A stretch of DNA of 64,000 nt, from the NCBI GenBank assembly GCA_900545955.1, contig URAU01000004.1:1-64000 (forward strand), in the 5' to 3' direction. The stretch's first letter is position 1. Each line of letters begins with the position of its first letter. This document shows positions 24,377 through 33,280 of the stretch, one piece after another. The notes under the pieces were generated by a model, which saw only the letters and a program-made list of their open reading frames with translations, ran no database searches and was not told where the DNA came from. The translations under genes were made by a program, and so were the position numbers. The stretch comes from an uncultured Porphyromonadaceae bacterium. Its GTDB lineage: Bacteria; Bacteroidota; Bacteroidia; Bacteroidales; Muribaculaceae.

Positions 24377-25734
24377 CAGTGTTTGAGCCGGTTCATTCCG
24401 ATGCGTGCTAGCAACTCGGTGGTGCGAAGCGAATCCTTGTAGTAATTGTTGGCGTTGACGCGCTCTATCGAGAGGTTGGCGTCGCTGTTACCTTCCCAGC
24501 GGCGGCAAAGGTATAGCGAATCGTAAATGCGGCCGATGCGGTACTGGCGCGAGATGCGCAGGCCGATGGCGTAGTCCTCGCCGTAGCTCACGTTGGGCAT
24601 TTTCAGTTCGCGGAGAATCGGGGTGAAGAAGGCGCGCGGTGCACCGAGCCCGTTGATACGCAGGGCGTTGTTGGCGCCGTTGGTGTCCGTCCACTCGCGG
24701 TGGTCGATCAGGCCGGGTGGAATCGGCCGCCCCTCGAAATCCACGAGTTCGTAGCTGCCGATTACCATGGCGCAGTGCTCTCGGCGGAAGGTGGCGACAA
24801 TATCGGAGAGCACGTGCGGGTGCTTGTAGAGGTCGTCGCTGTCGAGCTGCACGGCGAAGCGTCCGCAGCGCCCGTCGGCTGCGGCGATGTTCCAGCACCC
24901 CCCGATGCCGAGGGTGTCGGTGTCGGGGATGAGATGGATAAGACGGGAATCCTCGGCGGCGAGCTTTTGAAGTGTTTCGGTAGTTCCGTCGGTGCTGTGG
25001 TTATCGACTACGATTACGTTGAATGGAAAATCCGTCTCCTGACTCAGCGCCGAACGCACGGCGTCGGCGATGGTGCGCACGCGGTTCTTTACCGGAATGA
25101 TTACCGAGGCCTCGATGGGAAAATCTCCGTCGAGCGGATTGATGTCGGTTAACGGCCAGGAAATGAGGGCGCTCCCTTCACGTAGGACGGACGTAAACGC
25201 ACGTTCCATCTCAATCTGCACTTCGCGGTTGCGCGGATTTACGTAGTCGAACTGCTTTTCGCCGCTCAGCCGCGTGTCGGTTTGATCCACCGTATAAAGC
25301 GCTTCGGGAATCTGGGCAATCCGGGGCGGAATGGACGGGAAAAGAGCGAAACGGAGCCATAGCGCATACCATGCTCCGTATTCCAGACCGTCGGGAATCT
25401 TTGCCGATTCTTCCTTCAGGGAAGCGGTGCGGAGAAACACCAGCGGCCCGAAGTCGAAATCGTCGCGCACGGCGCCCGGCTGGTGGGCGATGGTGGGGTG
25501 GGCGTGGAGGGTGCCGTCGGCACTGCGTTCGCGGTAATGGCTATAGGCCATTGCGCAACGGCGCGAGTTTATGATGTCTTCTACGCGATTGCCCGCATCG
25601 GGGTCGGGTAGTACCTGCCCTTCGCCGAGGAGCGAGAGGTCGATGGCCACATAGGTCTCATTGCAGTCGATTTTGCTCGCGGCTTCGCGGAGCATCGATG
25701 TGGAGCAGAGCCGGGGCAAACGGATTATCTGCAT
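24376..25734 (-). CDS. Family 2 glycosyltransferase
   Basis: A 452-residue protein. The GT-A domain begins at about residue 220: EASVIIPVKNRVRTIADAVRSAL, VIVVDNHSTDGT, and the metal-binding FAVQLDSDDLY. An unusual N-terminal segment of about 220 residues, of unknown function, precedes it (contains LREAASKIDCNETYVAIDLSLLGEGQ). Acceptor and sugar are unknown. It is coupled to the DUF4922 gene and follows the golvesin-like gene by 25 bases, suggesting a surface-glycan operon. Confidence 0.85.
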   Translation of the reverse strand: MQIIRLPRLCSTSMLREAASKIDCNETYVAIDLSLLGEGQVLPDPDAGNRVEDIINSRRCAMAYSHYRERSADGTLHAHPTIAHQPGAVRDDFDFGPLVFLRTASLKEESAKIPDGLEYGAWYALWLRFALFPSIPPRIAQIPEALYTVDQTDTRLSGEKQFDYVNPRNREVQIEMERAFTSVLREGSALISWPLTDINPLDGDFPIEASVIIPVKNRVRTIADAVRSALSQETDFPFNVIVVDNHSTDGTTETLQKLAAEDSRLIHLIPDTDTLGIGGCWNIAAADGRCGRFAVQLDSDDLYKHPHVLSDIVATFRREHCAMVIGSYELVDFEGRPIPPGLIDHREWTDTNGANNALRINGLGAPRAFFTPILRELKMPNVSYGEDYAIGLRISRQYRIGRIYDSLYLCRRWEGNSDANLSIERVNANNYYKDSLRTTELLARIGMNRLKH

Positions 25735-25759
25735 ATTGTCTGGTTTTCGGTTGGATTGG

Positions 25760-28591
25760 TTATCTATGCGGGAGGAGGAAGTGCATTACGTCGGCCATCA
25801 GGCGGTTGCGCGCCTTGGTTCCGCGGATGGTCTCGAATGTGAATCCCATGCTGACCACCCGGCTGTCGGCGTAGCGGCTTGTCGAGGTGGCGATTGGGCG
25901 GGAGTAGGCCACTCCGGCCGAGAGGCCGTTCTCATCGTAGCGCATTATCGTGGCGCCGGTGGGCGCCGACGGTCGGATGGCGTCAGGCGACTCCACGGCG
26001 TAGCTGTCGGGCGTCGGGCTGACGGTGAAGCTGAAGCGCTCCTGCCATCCGAATGGTTTGAAGGGGGATGGAACCATCGACACCTTGCCGTCGACCGTGC
26101 CCTTGCCGAGCTGCCAGTCGAAGCCGAGCACGTCGGTGGCGAACGAACGGTCGGCCGAGCGTGTCAGTTCGTCGGAATGTGGGTTGTCGAGCAGGTCGGT
26201 GGCGATGTATGCGCCGCTCACGAGCAGCGAGCCTCCCTGATTGCAGTATGCCTCGATGCGCTGGCGGAGCGCTTCGGGGAAGGCCTTGTAGCGGGTGCCT
26301 TTCGTACCCGTGCCGGGCAGAATCTCCTTCTGCTTGCCCAGTATGAGGTCGACCACGGGAGGATTTGCGGCGCTGCCTATCGGCTTGAGGGTTACGTCGG
26401 AGGCGAAGGCCTCGGAGCTTTCCGATACGAAGCCGTAGCCGGCGGCGCGCAGGGCGTCGCCGTGAAGGTAGACGAAGTCGTGGGTGTTACCTGCCGTGAT
26501 GGTTTTCTCGACGTTGCCGCGCGAGGCTCCGTAGCCCGGGGCGTCGTCGTTGATATAGTCGCTCTGACGGCGGTAGTCGGTCTGCACGCCGGTAGAGATG
26601 ATGTCGGCTACATCGGGCACGCCTGCGTCCGAACTATAGTCGAATCCGCTGAAATCCCCCTCCTCGAATGTGTCTGGAGCAGAGATGCGCGTAAAGCCGT
26701 TCACGATATTCACCTGCGGGATGCCGCTGCCGTTGTCGCGCAGGGCGAGCACCTCCGAGGGGAAACTCAGACCGCCGTCGTTGCCGGCCAAAATCCGGTA
26801 GGAGTGGATGCGCTCGTCGGCGACGGCCAGTTCGTAGGCGGGTTCGTTGACGACGGCAATGTCGCGGAAGGCACCGCCTTCGATACGCTCCTGCACGATA
26901 TAATATTTCGAGAAGGCCGAGGGCTCGAGCGGATCGGGTGTAGGTGCCCACGAGAGGCTGTAGCGGCTCTTGCCCAGGGCGTGGATGCCGAAGCGTCTCA
27001 CCGGGAGCGGCTGAACGGCGTACTGCGTATTATAGCGCCTGGCCAGGAAGCGGAGCACACCCTTGTAGGCGGCTCGGGCTACGTTGAAGCGGAATGCAGG
27101 GTCGAGCCCATACTTCATGTCGGTGAAGTTCTGGTGGCTGAGCAGTTCGATAATCATGGCCGGGACTTTGGTCTCGCGGATTTCGTAATATTTGCGGTCG
27201 CGCACGCCGCGGTTGGTCCACGCCGAGTCGTGGAGGGCGCGGATGTCGCTCACTACCTGACCGATTACGCTTTCGGTGAGGTCGCGTGCGTCGAGGCGCG
27301 TGCGTCCGTCGCCGAGGAGGCGTCCGTCGTCGGTCGAGTAGATGCCGAGGGTGCCGACGGTTGTGCCGTCGTCCTTCTTGCCGGCGTCGGTATGGAAGGC
27401 CAGTGCCATGTCGATGGGCACTTTCAGTCCGGCGCTGTCGGGGAGCATCGGCGAGCCTCCGGCCAGATGGTTTACCCAGAGGGCACGGCTCTTGTAGTCG
27501 TCGGTATAGTCGTTGGTGCCTGAACTTTCGGAATATACGCTATAAGGCATTCCTGCCCACTGGAGCCAGTAGCGTGCGCCTTCGGTATAGCGCGGAGCGC
27601 CGGAGCGCTCGGCAGGAAGAGTGTCGCCGTTTTTATCGGGCTGCGGAGCGCGGGCCACGTTGCCCATACCGCCGCCGATCTTCACGGCGTCGGCCGAGAC
27701 GACCGTCTCGTCCTCGTCGCTGAGGTTGGATAGTACCACAATCGGTTTCTTAGGCTTACCCTTTGCCAGATCGTAGTGGCCGAGGTAGAGCCAGGTGCCG
27801 CCGCACATCTGCTGGTTGACGGTAACGTGTGTCTCGCCTCCGAGGTGATTGATGGTGTAGCGGGCGTCGGAGGCGCTGTTGGGATACGACCGGTAGGAAA
27901 CATATACGGCGTAGCGGCCGCGTTCGGGGATATCGGCCGTCCAGTTGGCGGTGCTCTCGTGGCGCGCGTCGTCAGGGGCGATGGTCACCACGGTCTCGCT
28001 GGTTCCGGCCGTGAAGGGGTTCTCGCCGTCGAGAAGCATGCCTCCTTTGTTGGCGAACCCTTCGCCCTGAGCGGATTCCTTCCAGTGCTCGCGGCCGTTT
28101 TTCAGGTAGAAGTCGCCTTCGCGCCAGCCGTCGGTGTCGACGATTATTTCGTGGGTGTTGAGGTCGCGTTCGCGCGGCGACATCACGTAGGCGCCGGCGT
28201 TTTCGAGCATCGGCATCAGATATGGCATCACGAAGCCTTGCGAGAAAAGGTCTTCCACCGTGCCGAAAAGTCGTGGCCGCTGCCAGCGCCAGCGCTGGCT
28301 TTTCTGGTCGTAGTATTTTCCGTGGCTCTGCCATACGGCGATTACACGGTTGTCGAGCCCCTTGGTGATCGGCACGGAGCGATCGAAGGTTACGAAGCGG
28401 TCGGTCTCGTCGAGCGGCCCGGAAGCGGTGGGCGTGGCCATCACTACCTTGGTTGTCTTTGGTTTGGTGCGTTTTGCGCGGCGGCGCTTGCGGCGCGCGG
28501 CGTCGGCATCGAAGGCCGTCAGCGCCACTGCAGCGGCGAGAGCTACGGCAACAATACGGTGAAGATATATGTGTAGGCGCTGGGTGGTCAT
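25760..28591 (-). CDS. Large secreted golvesin-like/amidase-like protein
   Basis: About 943 residues, with a signal sequence starting at the ATG at 28591 (the frame is open to 28621). Regions: a basic linker RRKRRRAKR near 40; an N-terminal domain with NTHEIIVDTDG; a golvesin C-terminal-like beta domain (ANWTADIPERGRYAVYVSY ... MCGGTWLYLGHYDLAKG); an amidase_3-like domain with VNHLAGG, ALAFHTDAG and PAMIIELLSHQNFTDMKYG, whose His and Glu are plausible zinc ligands; then a fibronectin-like segment and a C-terminal region. Homologues are annotated as xanthan-lyase or N-acetylmuramoyl-L-alanine amidase proteins. Cell-wall or extracellular polysaccharide action is plausible; no substrate is certain. 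Confidence 0.8.
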   Translation of the reverse strand: MTTQRLHIYLHRIVAVALAAAVALTAFDADAARRKRRRAKRTKPKTTKVVMATPTASGPLDETDRFVTFDRSVPITKGLDNRVIAVWQSHGKYYDQKSQRWRWQRPRLFGTVEDLFSQGFVMPYLMPMLENAGAYVMSPRERDLNTHEIIVDTDGWREGDFYLKNGREHWKESAQGEGFANKGGMLLDGENPFTAGTSETVVTIAPDDARHESTANWTADIPERGRYAVYVSYRSYPNSASDARYTINHLGGETHVTVNQQMCGGTWLYLGHYDLAKGKPKKPIVVLSNLSDEDETVVSADAVKIGGGMGNVARAPQPDKNGDTLPAERSGAPRYTEGARYWLQWAGMPYSVYSESSGTNDYTDDYKSRALWVNHLAGGSPMLPDSAGLKVPIDMALAFHTDAGKKDDGTTVGTLGIYSTDDGRLLGDGRTRLDARDLTESVIGQVVSDIRALHDSAWTNRGVRDRKYYEIRETKVPAMIIELLSHQNFTDMKYGLDPAFRFNVARAAYKGVLRFLARRYNTQYAVQPLPVRRFGIHALGKSRYSLSWAPTPDPLEPSAFSKYYIVQERIEGGAFRDIAVVNEPAYELAVADERIHSYRILAGNDGGLSFPSEVLALRDNGSGIPQVNIVNGFTRISAPDTFEEGDFSGFDYSSDAGVPDVADIISTGVQTDYRRQSDYINDDAPGYGASRGNVEKTITAGNTHDFVYLHGDALRAAGYGFVSESSEAFASDVTLKPIGSAANPPVVDLILGKQKEILPGTGTKGTRYKAFPEALRQRIEAYCNQGGSLLVSGAYIATDLLDNPHSDELTRSADRSFATDVLGFDWQLGKGTVDGKVSMVPSPFKPFGWQERFSFTVSPTPDSYAVESPDAIRPSAPTGATIMRYDENGLSAGVAYSRPIATSTSRYADSRVVSMGFTFETIRGTKARNRLMADVMHFLLPHR

Positions 28592-28715
28592 TGCGGATAG
28601 GTTTGGTGTGTGTTGTCCCATAGGATTGAGACAGGGCTGTGACTTTAACGGCCCGGGAGGCGTAAAGTTGTCGTCCGGGGGTATGATTTAGTATTATTTA
28701 TGAGCAGCGGCGGCG

Positions 28716-29897
28716 TCAGCGCTGAATCCAGGTGTAGTTTTTGCGCGAGGCGCGTCCGCAGTTCAGACGGTAGCGCAACGTGCGGCACCAGCGCCAGAAA
28801 AGCAGCCACGGGAGAGCCCAGGCATTTAGCGGCATCTCCTGGGCGCGTGCGGCATGGCGCCACACGGCGATCAGCGGCGTCCATAAGCCGATGGCGGCGG
28901 CCAGGAATACACATGAGGGGAGCAGATTCGGGAGCGACATCACCACGCCGGTGGCAGTGGCGGCCAGCCATACCCACAGCAGGATGGTGGAGAAGCCGAA
29001 CAGCCGTGAGGCTCCTTTGCTGATGAACCGGCCGGTGAAAGTATGCTGCATGCGCAGGTCGCGCAGAGCCTTAACGGGCATATAGCGGTTTACGGCGATT
29101 GTAGCCGCGGGGTCGACTACCGCTGCGGTGTTGTCGGGCGTGGCGATCTGGCTGATGAAAATATCGTCCTCGCCGTGATGGAGCGTAAGCGAGCGCGAGA
29201 ACCCTTTCGCGTCGAAAAAGAGGCTGCGGCGGTATCCGATGTTGTAGCCGGTGCCGCGGTAGGGGTGGCCGGCCATCGCGGCCGAGAGCCATATGGTCTG
29301 CGCCTCGAGTTCGTCGAAGCGGTTCATCGCTCCTTTGATGCCGGTAAGGCGCGACGTGCCGAGCGATACCTCCTTACCGCGCGCGAACGGCTCGGCCATG
29401 AGTCGGAGCCAGGCGTTGGAGGGGATGTCGGCGAGCGCTGTGGTAATTATTACGTAGGGATAGCGGGCTGCTTTGATTCCCAGCGAGATGCCGAGTTTCG
29501 TACGGCTGAGGTTGTGGGCCTCGAAAGGAACGAAAGTTATGTGGAGGTTATGATAGGTATTGGAGAGGAAATTCACCACGTCGGTAACATCCCGGCTCGA
29601 GCCGTCGTTGACCACTACTACCTCGAAGTCGCCGGGATAGTCCTGCTGAAGCACGGCCGGAAGCATCGCGGCAAGCTGGCGGGAACTGTCCTGCGCATGA
29701 ACGATGACCGAAACGCCCGGCCACGACTCCGGTTCGGGCTCAGGCATCTCGCCGGAACGGGGTTGCGACGTGCGTCGGATTTTGGCCAGACGGCCGCGGT
29801 ATGCGGTCAGGAGCCACATAATGGCCAGCAGAGCTATCGCGAGCGAGACCCACACTATCGGCATGAGCCTCTGTATCGAGAAATATAGGGAATCCAT
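28716..29897 (-). CDS. Membrane-anchored family 2 glycosyltransferase
   Basis: A 393-residue protein with an N-terminal membrane helix (about 10-35), a GT-A domain (PGVSVIVHAQDSSRQLAAMLPAVLQ, VVVVNDGSSRDVTDVV) and two hydrophobic segments near the C-terminus. The usual DxD region is replaced by TTALADIP, so metal binding is uncertain. I chose the ATG at 29897; the frame is open to 29939. A promoter lies just upstream. The product is probably an inner-membrane transferase for surface glycans. Confidence 0.85.
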   Translation of the reverse strand: MDSLYFSIQRLMPIVWVSLAIALLAIMWLLTAYRGRLAKIRRTSQPRSGEMPEPEPESWPGVSVIVHAQDSSRQLAAMLPAVLQQDYPGDFEVVVVNDGSSRDVTDVVNFLSNTYHNLHITFVPFEAHNLSRTKLGISLGIKAARYPYVIITTALADIPSNAWLRLMAEPFARGKEVSLGTSRLTGIKGAMNRFDELEAQTIWLSAAMAGHPYRGTGYNIGYRRSLFFDAKGFSRSLTLHHGEDDIFISQIATPDNTAAVVDPAATIAVNRYMPVKALRDLRMQHTFTGRFISKGASRLFGFSTILLWVWLAATATGVVMSLPNLLPSCVFLAAAIGLWTPLIAVWRHAARAQEMPLNAWALPWLLFWRWCRTLRYRLNCGRASRKNYTWIQR

Positions 29898-29953
29898 TGC
29901 AGGGTTGAGATATTCGTTTTCACCGCAGGCGCCTCGCACCCGAATCGGTTAGA

Positions 29954-29985
29954 CAAAATTACGGAAAATCCCCCAAACCGCCAAG
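29954..29985 (-). promoter_or_regulatory. Bacteroidetes-type promoter of the 28716-29897 gene
   Basis: Minus strand: TAATTTTG (29954-29961) with CTTG (29982-29985) 20 bases upstream. The leader would be about 50 bases. Confidence 0.6.
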
Positions 29986-30006
29986 TCCTATCCCCCTGAT
30001 GAATTT

Positions 30007-30999
30007 TTAATATGACGGATTCGATTGCCGCCGCTTGATGATAGCTCCCTGAGGTTGGAGGCGCGCGATGTATGCGACTATCGAGTTTAGTTCCTGAGCA
30101 TGGCAGTAATCCATGCTTTTGGGTGAATCGGAGAATTGTTCGGTGCTGATTAAAAGAAGTCTCCCTTCCTCGCATTGACTGAACAGCTCCTTATAAGGCT
30201 TTTTCCTGTCGGAAAAACGACAGTCGGTGACCACAATGATGCTGTTCCCGTTTTGAAGGGCCTTGTCCCGGTAGGATTTCTCTAAGGGATTGATGAATGG
30301 CGACACCAATACACCCCCGCATCGAATAGTTTCTTCCCATTCGGCAATCTTCTTCTCATAATCCGGAGTACGCTCCGGATTACGGCTGATTTTAACAAAA
30401 GATTTAACGGGATTGTCGAGTAGGAAAAGATTGCCGTAAAGGCCGCATTGTCGTCCGTTTATATCGATCTGCAATTTGTGGTAAAAATAATCCGGATAAA
30501 ATTTTCTTACAAGATATCGGCGGGGATTATCTGCTATGTAATTGAAGAATGCATCTTTGGAGCCAGCCCTGAAAGCAATTTTGTCGTTATAGCCTGGTTG
30601 AAACATGGATGTTTTGTCGTCGCATTGAGCTGAATGCAGGATATTCTCATGGTATTTCGCGCTGCAGCCCGATTTGAAAGCTGCCAGTATCGACCCGAGG
30701 GGACGTCGGGTTCTTGCGGTTACAAAGAGCTCTAAATGAATGTGGTCTGGCATTACGACACTTCGTAAAATCCTTAGGGACGGATAGTCGATACGCAGTT
30801 GTTTGAGGCAGTCGTAGATTATCTGACCGGTAGGAGATATCTCGACTATGGGAGTGATTTTTGATGCCGATGGGTCCTGATATATTTTAGAAAAGGGAGG
30901 AATGCCAGGAGATTTCAGCATTGTAATCATATAGATGCATCGGCTCTTATAGTCGTGATTTTTGCATCTGCGGTTGAAACTATGTTTGAAATCCGGCAT
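30007..30999 (-). CDS. RAYT-type (Y1/HUH) transposase with an extra SLOG/DprA-like C-terminal domain
   Basis: A 330-residue protein. The N-terminal part is a Y1 transposase: VVMPDHIHLELF contains the HUH motif, GYNDKI the expected catalytic tyrosine and YIADNPRRYLVRKF the end of the fold (about residue 190). Single-copy REP-associated tyrosine transposases usually stop near there. Here about 130 residues follow, with GGVLVSPFINPLEKSYRDKAL, NSIIVVTD and EEGRLLLIST, which resemble the Rossmann core of DprA/SLOG nucleotide-binding proteins. Transposition of whole genes is unlikely; RAYTs act on short palindromic REP sequences. A 24-base inverted repeat pair lies immediately upstream (31025-31155). 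Confidence 0.85.
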   Translation of the reverse strand: MPDFKHSFNRRCKNHDYKSRCIYMITMLKSPGIPPFSKIYQDPSASKITPIVEISPTGQIIYDCLKQLRIDYPSLRILRSVVMPDHIHLELFVTARTRRPLGSILAAFKSGCSAKYHENILHSAQCDDKTSMFQPGYNDKIAFRAGSKDAFFNYIADNPRRYLVRKFYPDYFYHKLQIDINGRQCGLYGNLFLLDNPVKSFVKISRNPERTPDYEKKIAEWEETIRCGGVLVSPFINPLEKSYRDKALQNGNSIIVVTDCRFSDRKKPYKELFSQCEEGRLLLISTEQFSDSPKSMDYCHAQELNSIVAYIARLQPQGAIIKRRQSNPSY

Positions 31000-31024
31000 G
31001 TATTGTTTAGCTTGAGAATGGTTT

Positions 31025-31155
31025 CGGCAAGCTGAAGCTTGCCCACAGAACTACCTTATTCTTTGAAGCGGAAAAGGAACAGGAGTGGAGCTCGTTGGAA
31101 CGTAAGGTCAATTCATGGCAAGAGGATGGTCCTGTGGGCAAGCTTCAGCTTGCCG
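31025..31155. repeat. REPIN-like inverted pair of palindromes (family 1) beside the RAYT
   Basis: Two exact 24-base inverted copies lie at 31025-31048 and 31132-31155, 83 bases apart. Within each, 8-base arms GGCAAGCT/AGCTTGCC flank a 2-base asymmetric centre (GA or TC), so each is itself a hairpin, and the pair can fold into a long cruciform. Together with the RAYT this is the classic REPIN layout. Confidence 0.85.
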
Positions 31156-31258
31156 TCATATGCAAAGGTAATAATCTTATCTGAATTTATTGAATATTCG
31201 TAGGGAAGGGGATTTGGAGGAGATAGACGGTGGGGATGGGGAATTCGTGAGAAAAGCG

Positions 31259-31266
31259 TAAATTTG
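31259..31266 (+). promoter_or_regulatory. -7 promoter box of folB, probably leaderless
   Basis: TAAATTTG is followed by four bases and then the folB ATG at 31271, so the transcript would start at or next to the ATG. No -33 TTTG is evident. Confidence 0.45.
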
Positions 31267-31270
31267 CGAT

Positions 31271-31660
31271 ATGGAAAGTTTCACAGTAGAGCTGCGCGAC
31301 GTGAAGGTGTTCGCCCGTCATGGGGTGATGGACCAGGAACGGCGCGTGGGCAACGATTTTTCTGTCAGCATATCGCTGCGGTTCGATGCCGCGGGATTTA
31401 TAAAGGCCTCGCAGGAGGGTTTGGCCGACAGTGACGCCGGACTGCTCGATTATACGATCAACTACGCCGGGTTGGCCGATATAATCCGGCGAGAGATGGC
31501 TGTGCCGTCGGCGCTGCTCGAAAGCGTGGCGCTGCGCATCGCCGCGGCGGTGCGAACCTCCATAGCCGTGCCGCTGCTGGGAGGAAGGGTGGAAATCGTG
31601 AAACTGACCCCTCCGCTGGGTCTCAAGTGCGGAGGCGCGGCGGTAGTCTACGAATTTTAA
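31271..31660 (+). CDS. folB: Dihydroneopterin aldolase
   Basis: A 129-residue enzyme that cleaves 7,8-dihydroneopterin to 6-hydroxymethyl-dihydropterin and glycolaldehyde in folate synthesis. FTVELRDVKVFARHGVMDQERRVGNDFSVSISL at the start, LDYTINYAGLADIIRREM and SALLESVALRIA (with the catalytic Glu) are typical, and the length is normal. The upstream promoter box abuts the ATG. It precedes rpoN by 64 bases. Confidence 0.93.
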   Translation: MESFTVELRDVKVFARHGVMDQERRVGNDFSVSISLRFDAAGFIKASQEGLADSDAGLLDYTINYAGLADIIRREMAVPSALLESVALRIAAAVRTSIAVPLLGGRVEIVKLTPPLGLKCGGAAVVYEF

Positions 31661-31694
31661 CTCCGCCGGCAACCCCGAAAGGGAAAATATTGCG

Positions 31695-31702
31695 TAAATT
31701 TG
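31695..31702 (+). promoter_or_regulatory. -7 promoter box of rpoN
   Basis: TAAATTTG matches TAnnTTTG 22 bases before the ATG. No -33 TTTG is found, so a promoter internal to the folB-rpoN unit is possible but not certain. Confidence 0.4.
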
Positions 31703-31724
31703 CGGTCGGCTAAGAAAAATCGGG

Positions 31725-33239
31725 ATGGACAGACATTCGCAAAGACTCGACACTTCGCTGAAGCTGCAGCAACGGCTTACGCCGCTGCAGGTGCAGTATG
31801 TGCGCATGCTCGAGATGACTGCTCCCGAAATGGAGGATGAGGTGGCGCGTGCGCTTTCCGAGATGCCAGCTCTGGAAGCCGACGACCATCAGGAGAGGGA
31901 TTTGCGCACGGCACTCACCACCGAGGATGGCGACGACTTCACGGAGTCGGCCGCCGACGTTCAGCGGGCCGACTTCTCCAATCCCGACGACGTGCCCGAC
32001 TATCTCGAATCGCACGGGCAGCGCGATGCGGCTGAGGCGCCTGCCCCTGCCGTGACCGGTTTCGGACCAGAGTATGCGCCGGCCTCCTACCGCAGTCAGG
32101 CCAACTATGTGGAGCCGGTGGCTACTAATGCCGAAGAGACCCTGCTCGAAGCCCTTGAGAATCAGCTCGCCGACGAGAAACTCAGCGACGACGACCGGGC
32201 CGCCGCGCGCTATATCATCGGCTCCATCGATGAAAACGGATATCTGACGCGTTCAATACGCGCACTTGCCGACGATCTCGCCATCAATGAGGGTGTCTAC
32301 ATAGAGCCGCGGCGCATGGCTGAACTGCTCGACATGGTGCGCGGCTTCGATCCCCCCGGAGTAGGGGCTGTCGACCTCCGCGACTGTCTGCTGCTGCAAC
32401 TGCGCCGCCGGCCGCGCTCCACCGAGCAGCTGACGGCTCTTGAAGTGGTCGACAGCTATTTCGACCTGCTTTCCAAGCGCCATTTCGACCGCATTGCTTC
32501 CGCTCTCGAGATTCCGCGCGAACGGCTCGACGACGCGCTTGAACTGATATCCCGACTCAACCCGAAGCCGGGGAGCGCATATGCGGGGGAAGGAGTGGCT
32601 GACACTTCGCGCCATATCTCGCCCGACTTCCTCGTGGAGGCTGACGCTGACGGACGTCTTACACTTACCTCCCTGAGCCGACTGCCAAGGCTGAGGGTCG
32701 ACCAGTCGTTTGAGTCGGACACCGCGGCCGACGCGGGGCCACGCTCGGCCGACGCTCTCCGGTTCATCCGGGCCAAGCGTCAGGATGCCCGCAACTTCAT
32801 CCAGATTGTGGAGCAGCGTCAGAACACCATAGGAGATGTAGTGGCCGCCATCGTAAGGCTGCAACACAGGTTTTTCATCACCGACGACGATGAGGATATA
32901 CGTCCGATGGTGCTCCGCGATATCTCCGAGGCCACCGGCTACGACCTCTCGACCGTGTCGCGCGCCACGCAGGGGAAATACATCGCCACGGCGCGCGGCG
33001 TATATCCCCTCAAAAAATTTTTCAACGGCAAGCTGCGGGCCGACGACGACTCGCTGACATCCAACCGCATCATCTCGGAAATCCGCCGTGCCATAGCCGG
33101 CGAAGCGCCCGACCGTCCGCTTTCCGACCGCGAAATCGCCGCACGCCTGGCCGATGCCGGCTACGACATCGCCCGACGCACCGTGGCCAAATACCGCGAG
33201 AGCCTCGGCTTCCCGGTGGCGCGGCTGCGCCGCCGTTAA
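31725..33239 (+). CDS. rpoN: RNA polymerase sigma-54 factor
   Basis: A 504-residue sigma factor that needs enhancer-binding activators. Region I is Gln/Leu-rich (LDTSLKLQQRLTPLQVQYVRMLEMTAPEMEDEV). The core-binding region includes ADDRAAARYIIGSIDENGYL, and the C-terminus carries the DNA-binding domain with the RpoN box ARRTVAKYRESLGFP. The length fits. The gene is followed after 41 bases by a membrane-protein gene on the same strand. Activators and targets are not in the window. Confidence 0.95.
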   Translation: MDRHSQRLDTSLKLQQRLTPLQVQYVRMLEMTAPEMEDEVARALSEMPALEADDHQERDLRTALTTEDGDDFTESAADVQRADFSNPDDVPDYLESHGQRDAAEAPAPAVTGFGPEYAPASYRSQANYVEPVATNAEETLLEALENQLADEKLSDDDRAAARYIIGSIDENGYLTRSIRALADDLAINEGVYIEPRRMAELLDMVRGFDPPGVGAVDLRDCLLLQLRRRPRSTEQLTALEVVDSYFDLLSKRHFDRIASALEIPRERLDDALELISRLNPKPGSAYAGEGVADTSRHISPDFLVEADADGRLTLTSLSRLPRLRVDQSFESDTAADAGPRSADALRFIRAKRQDARNFIQIVEQRQNTIGDVVAAIVRLQHRFFITDDDEDIRPMVLRDISEATGYDLSTVSRATQGKYIATARGVYPLKKFFNGKLRADDDSLTSNRIISEIRRAIAGEAPDRPLSDREIAARLADAGYDIARRTVAKYRESLGFPVARLRRR

Positions 33240-33280
33240 CCCTTGATTTTAAGAAACAACCCCTATCCATATTCATCCAG

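Noticed and set aside
25661..27523. 620-residue rightward frame under the golvesin-like gene
   Set aside because: Valine/Gly-rich antisense shadow; the minus-strand protein shows a signal peptide and recognisable domains.
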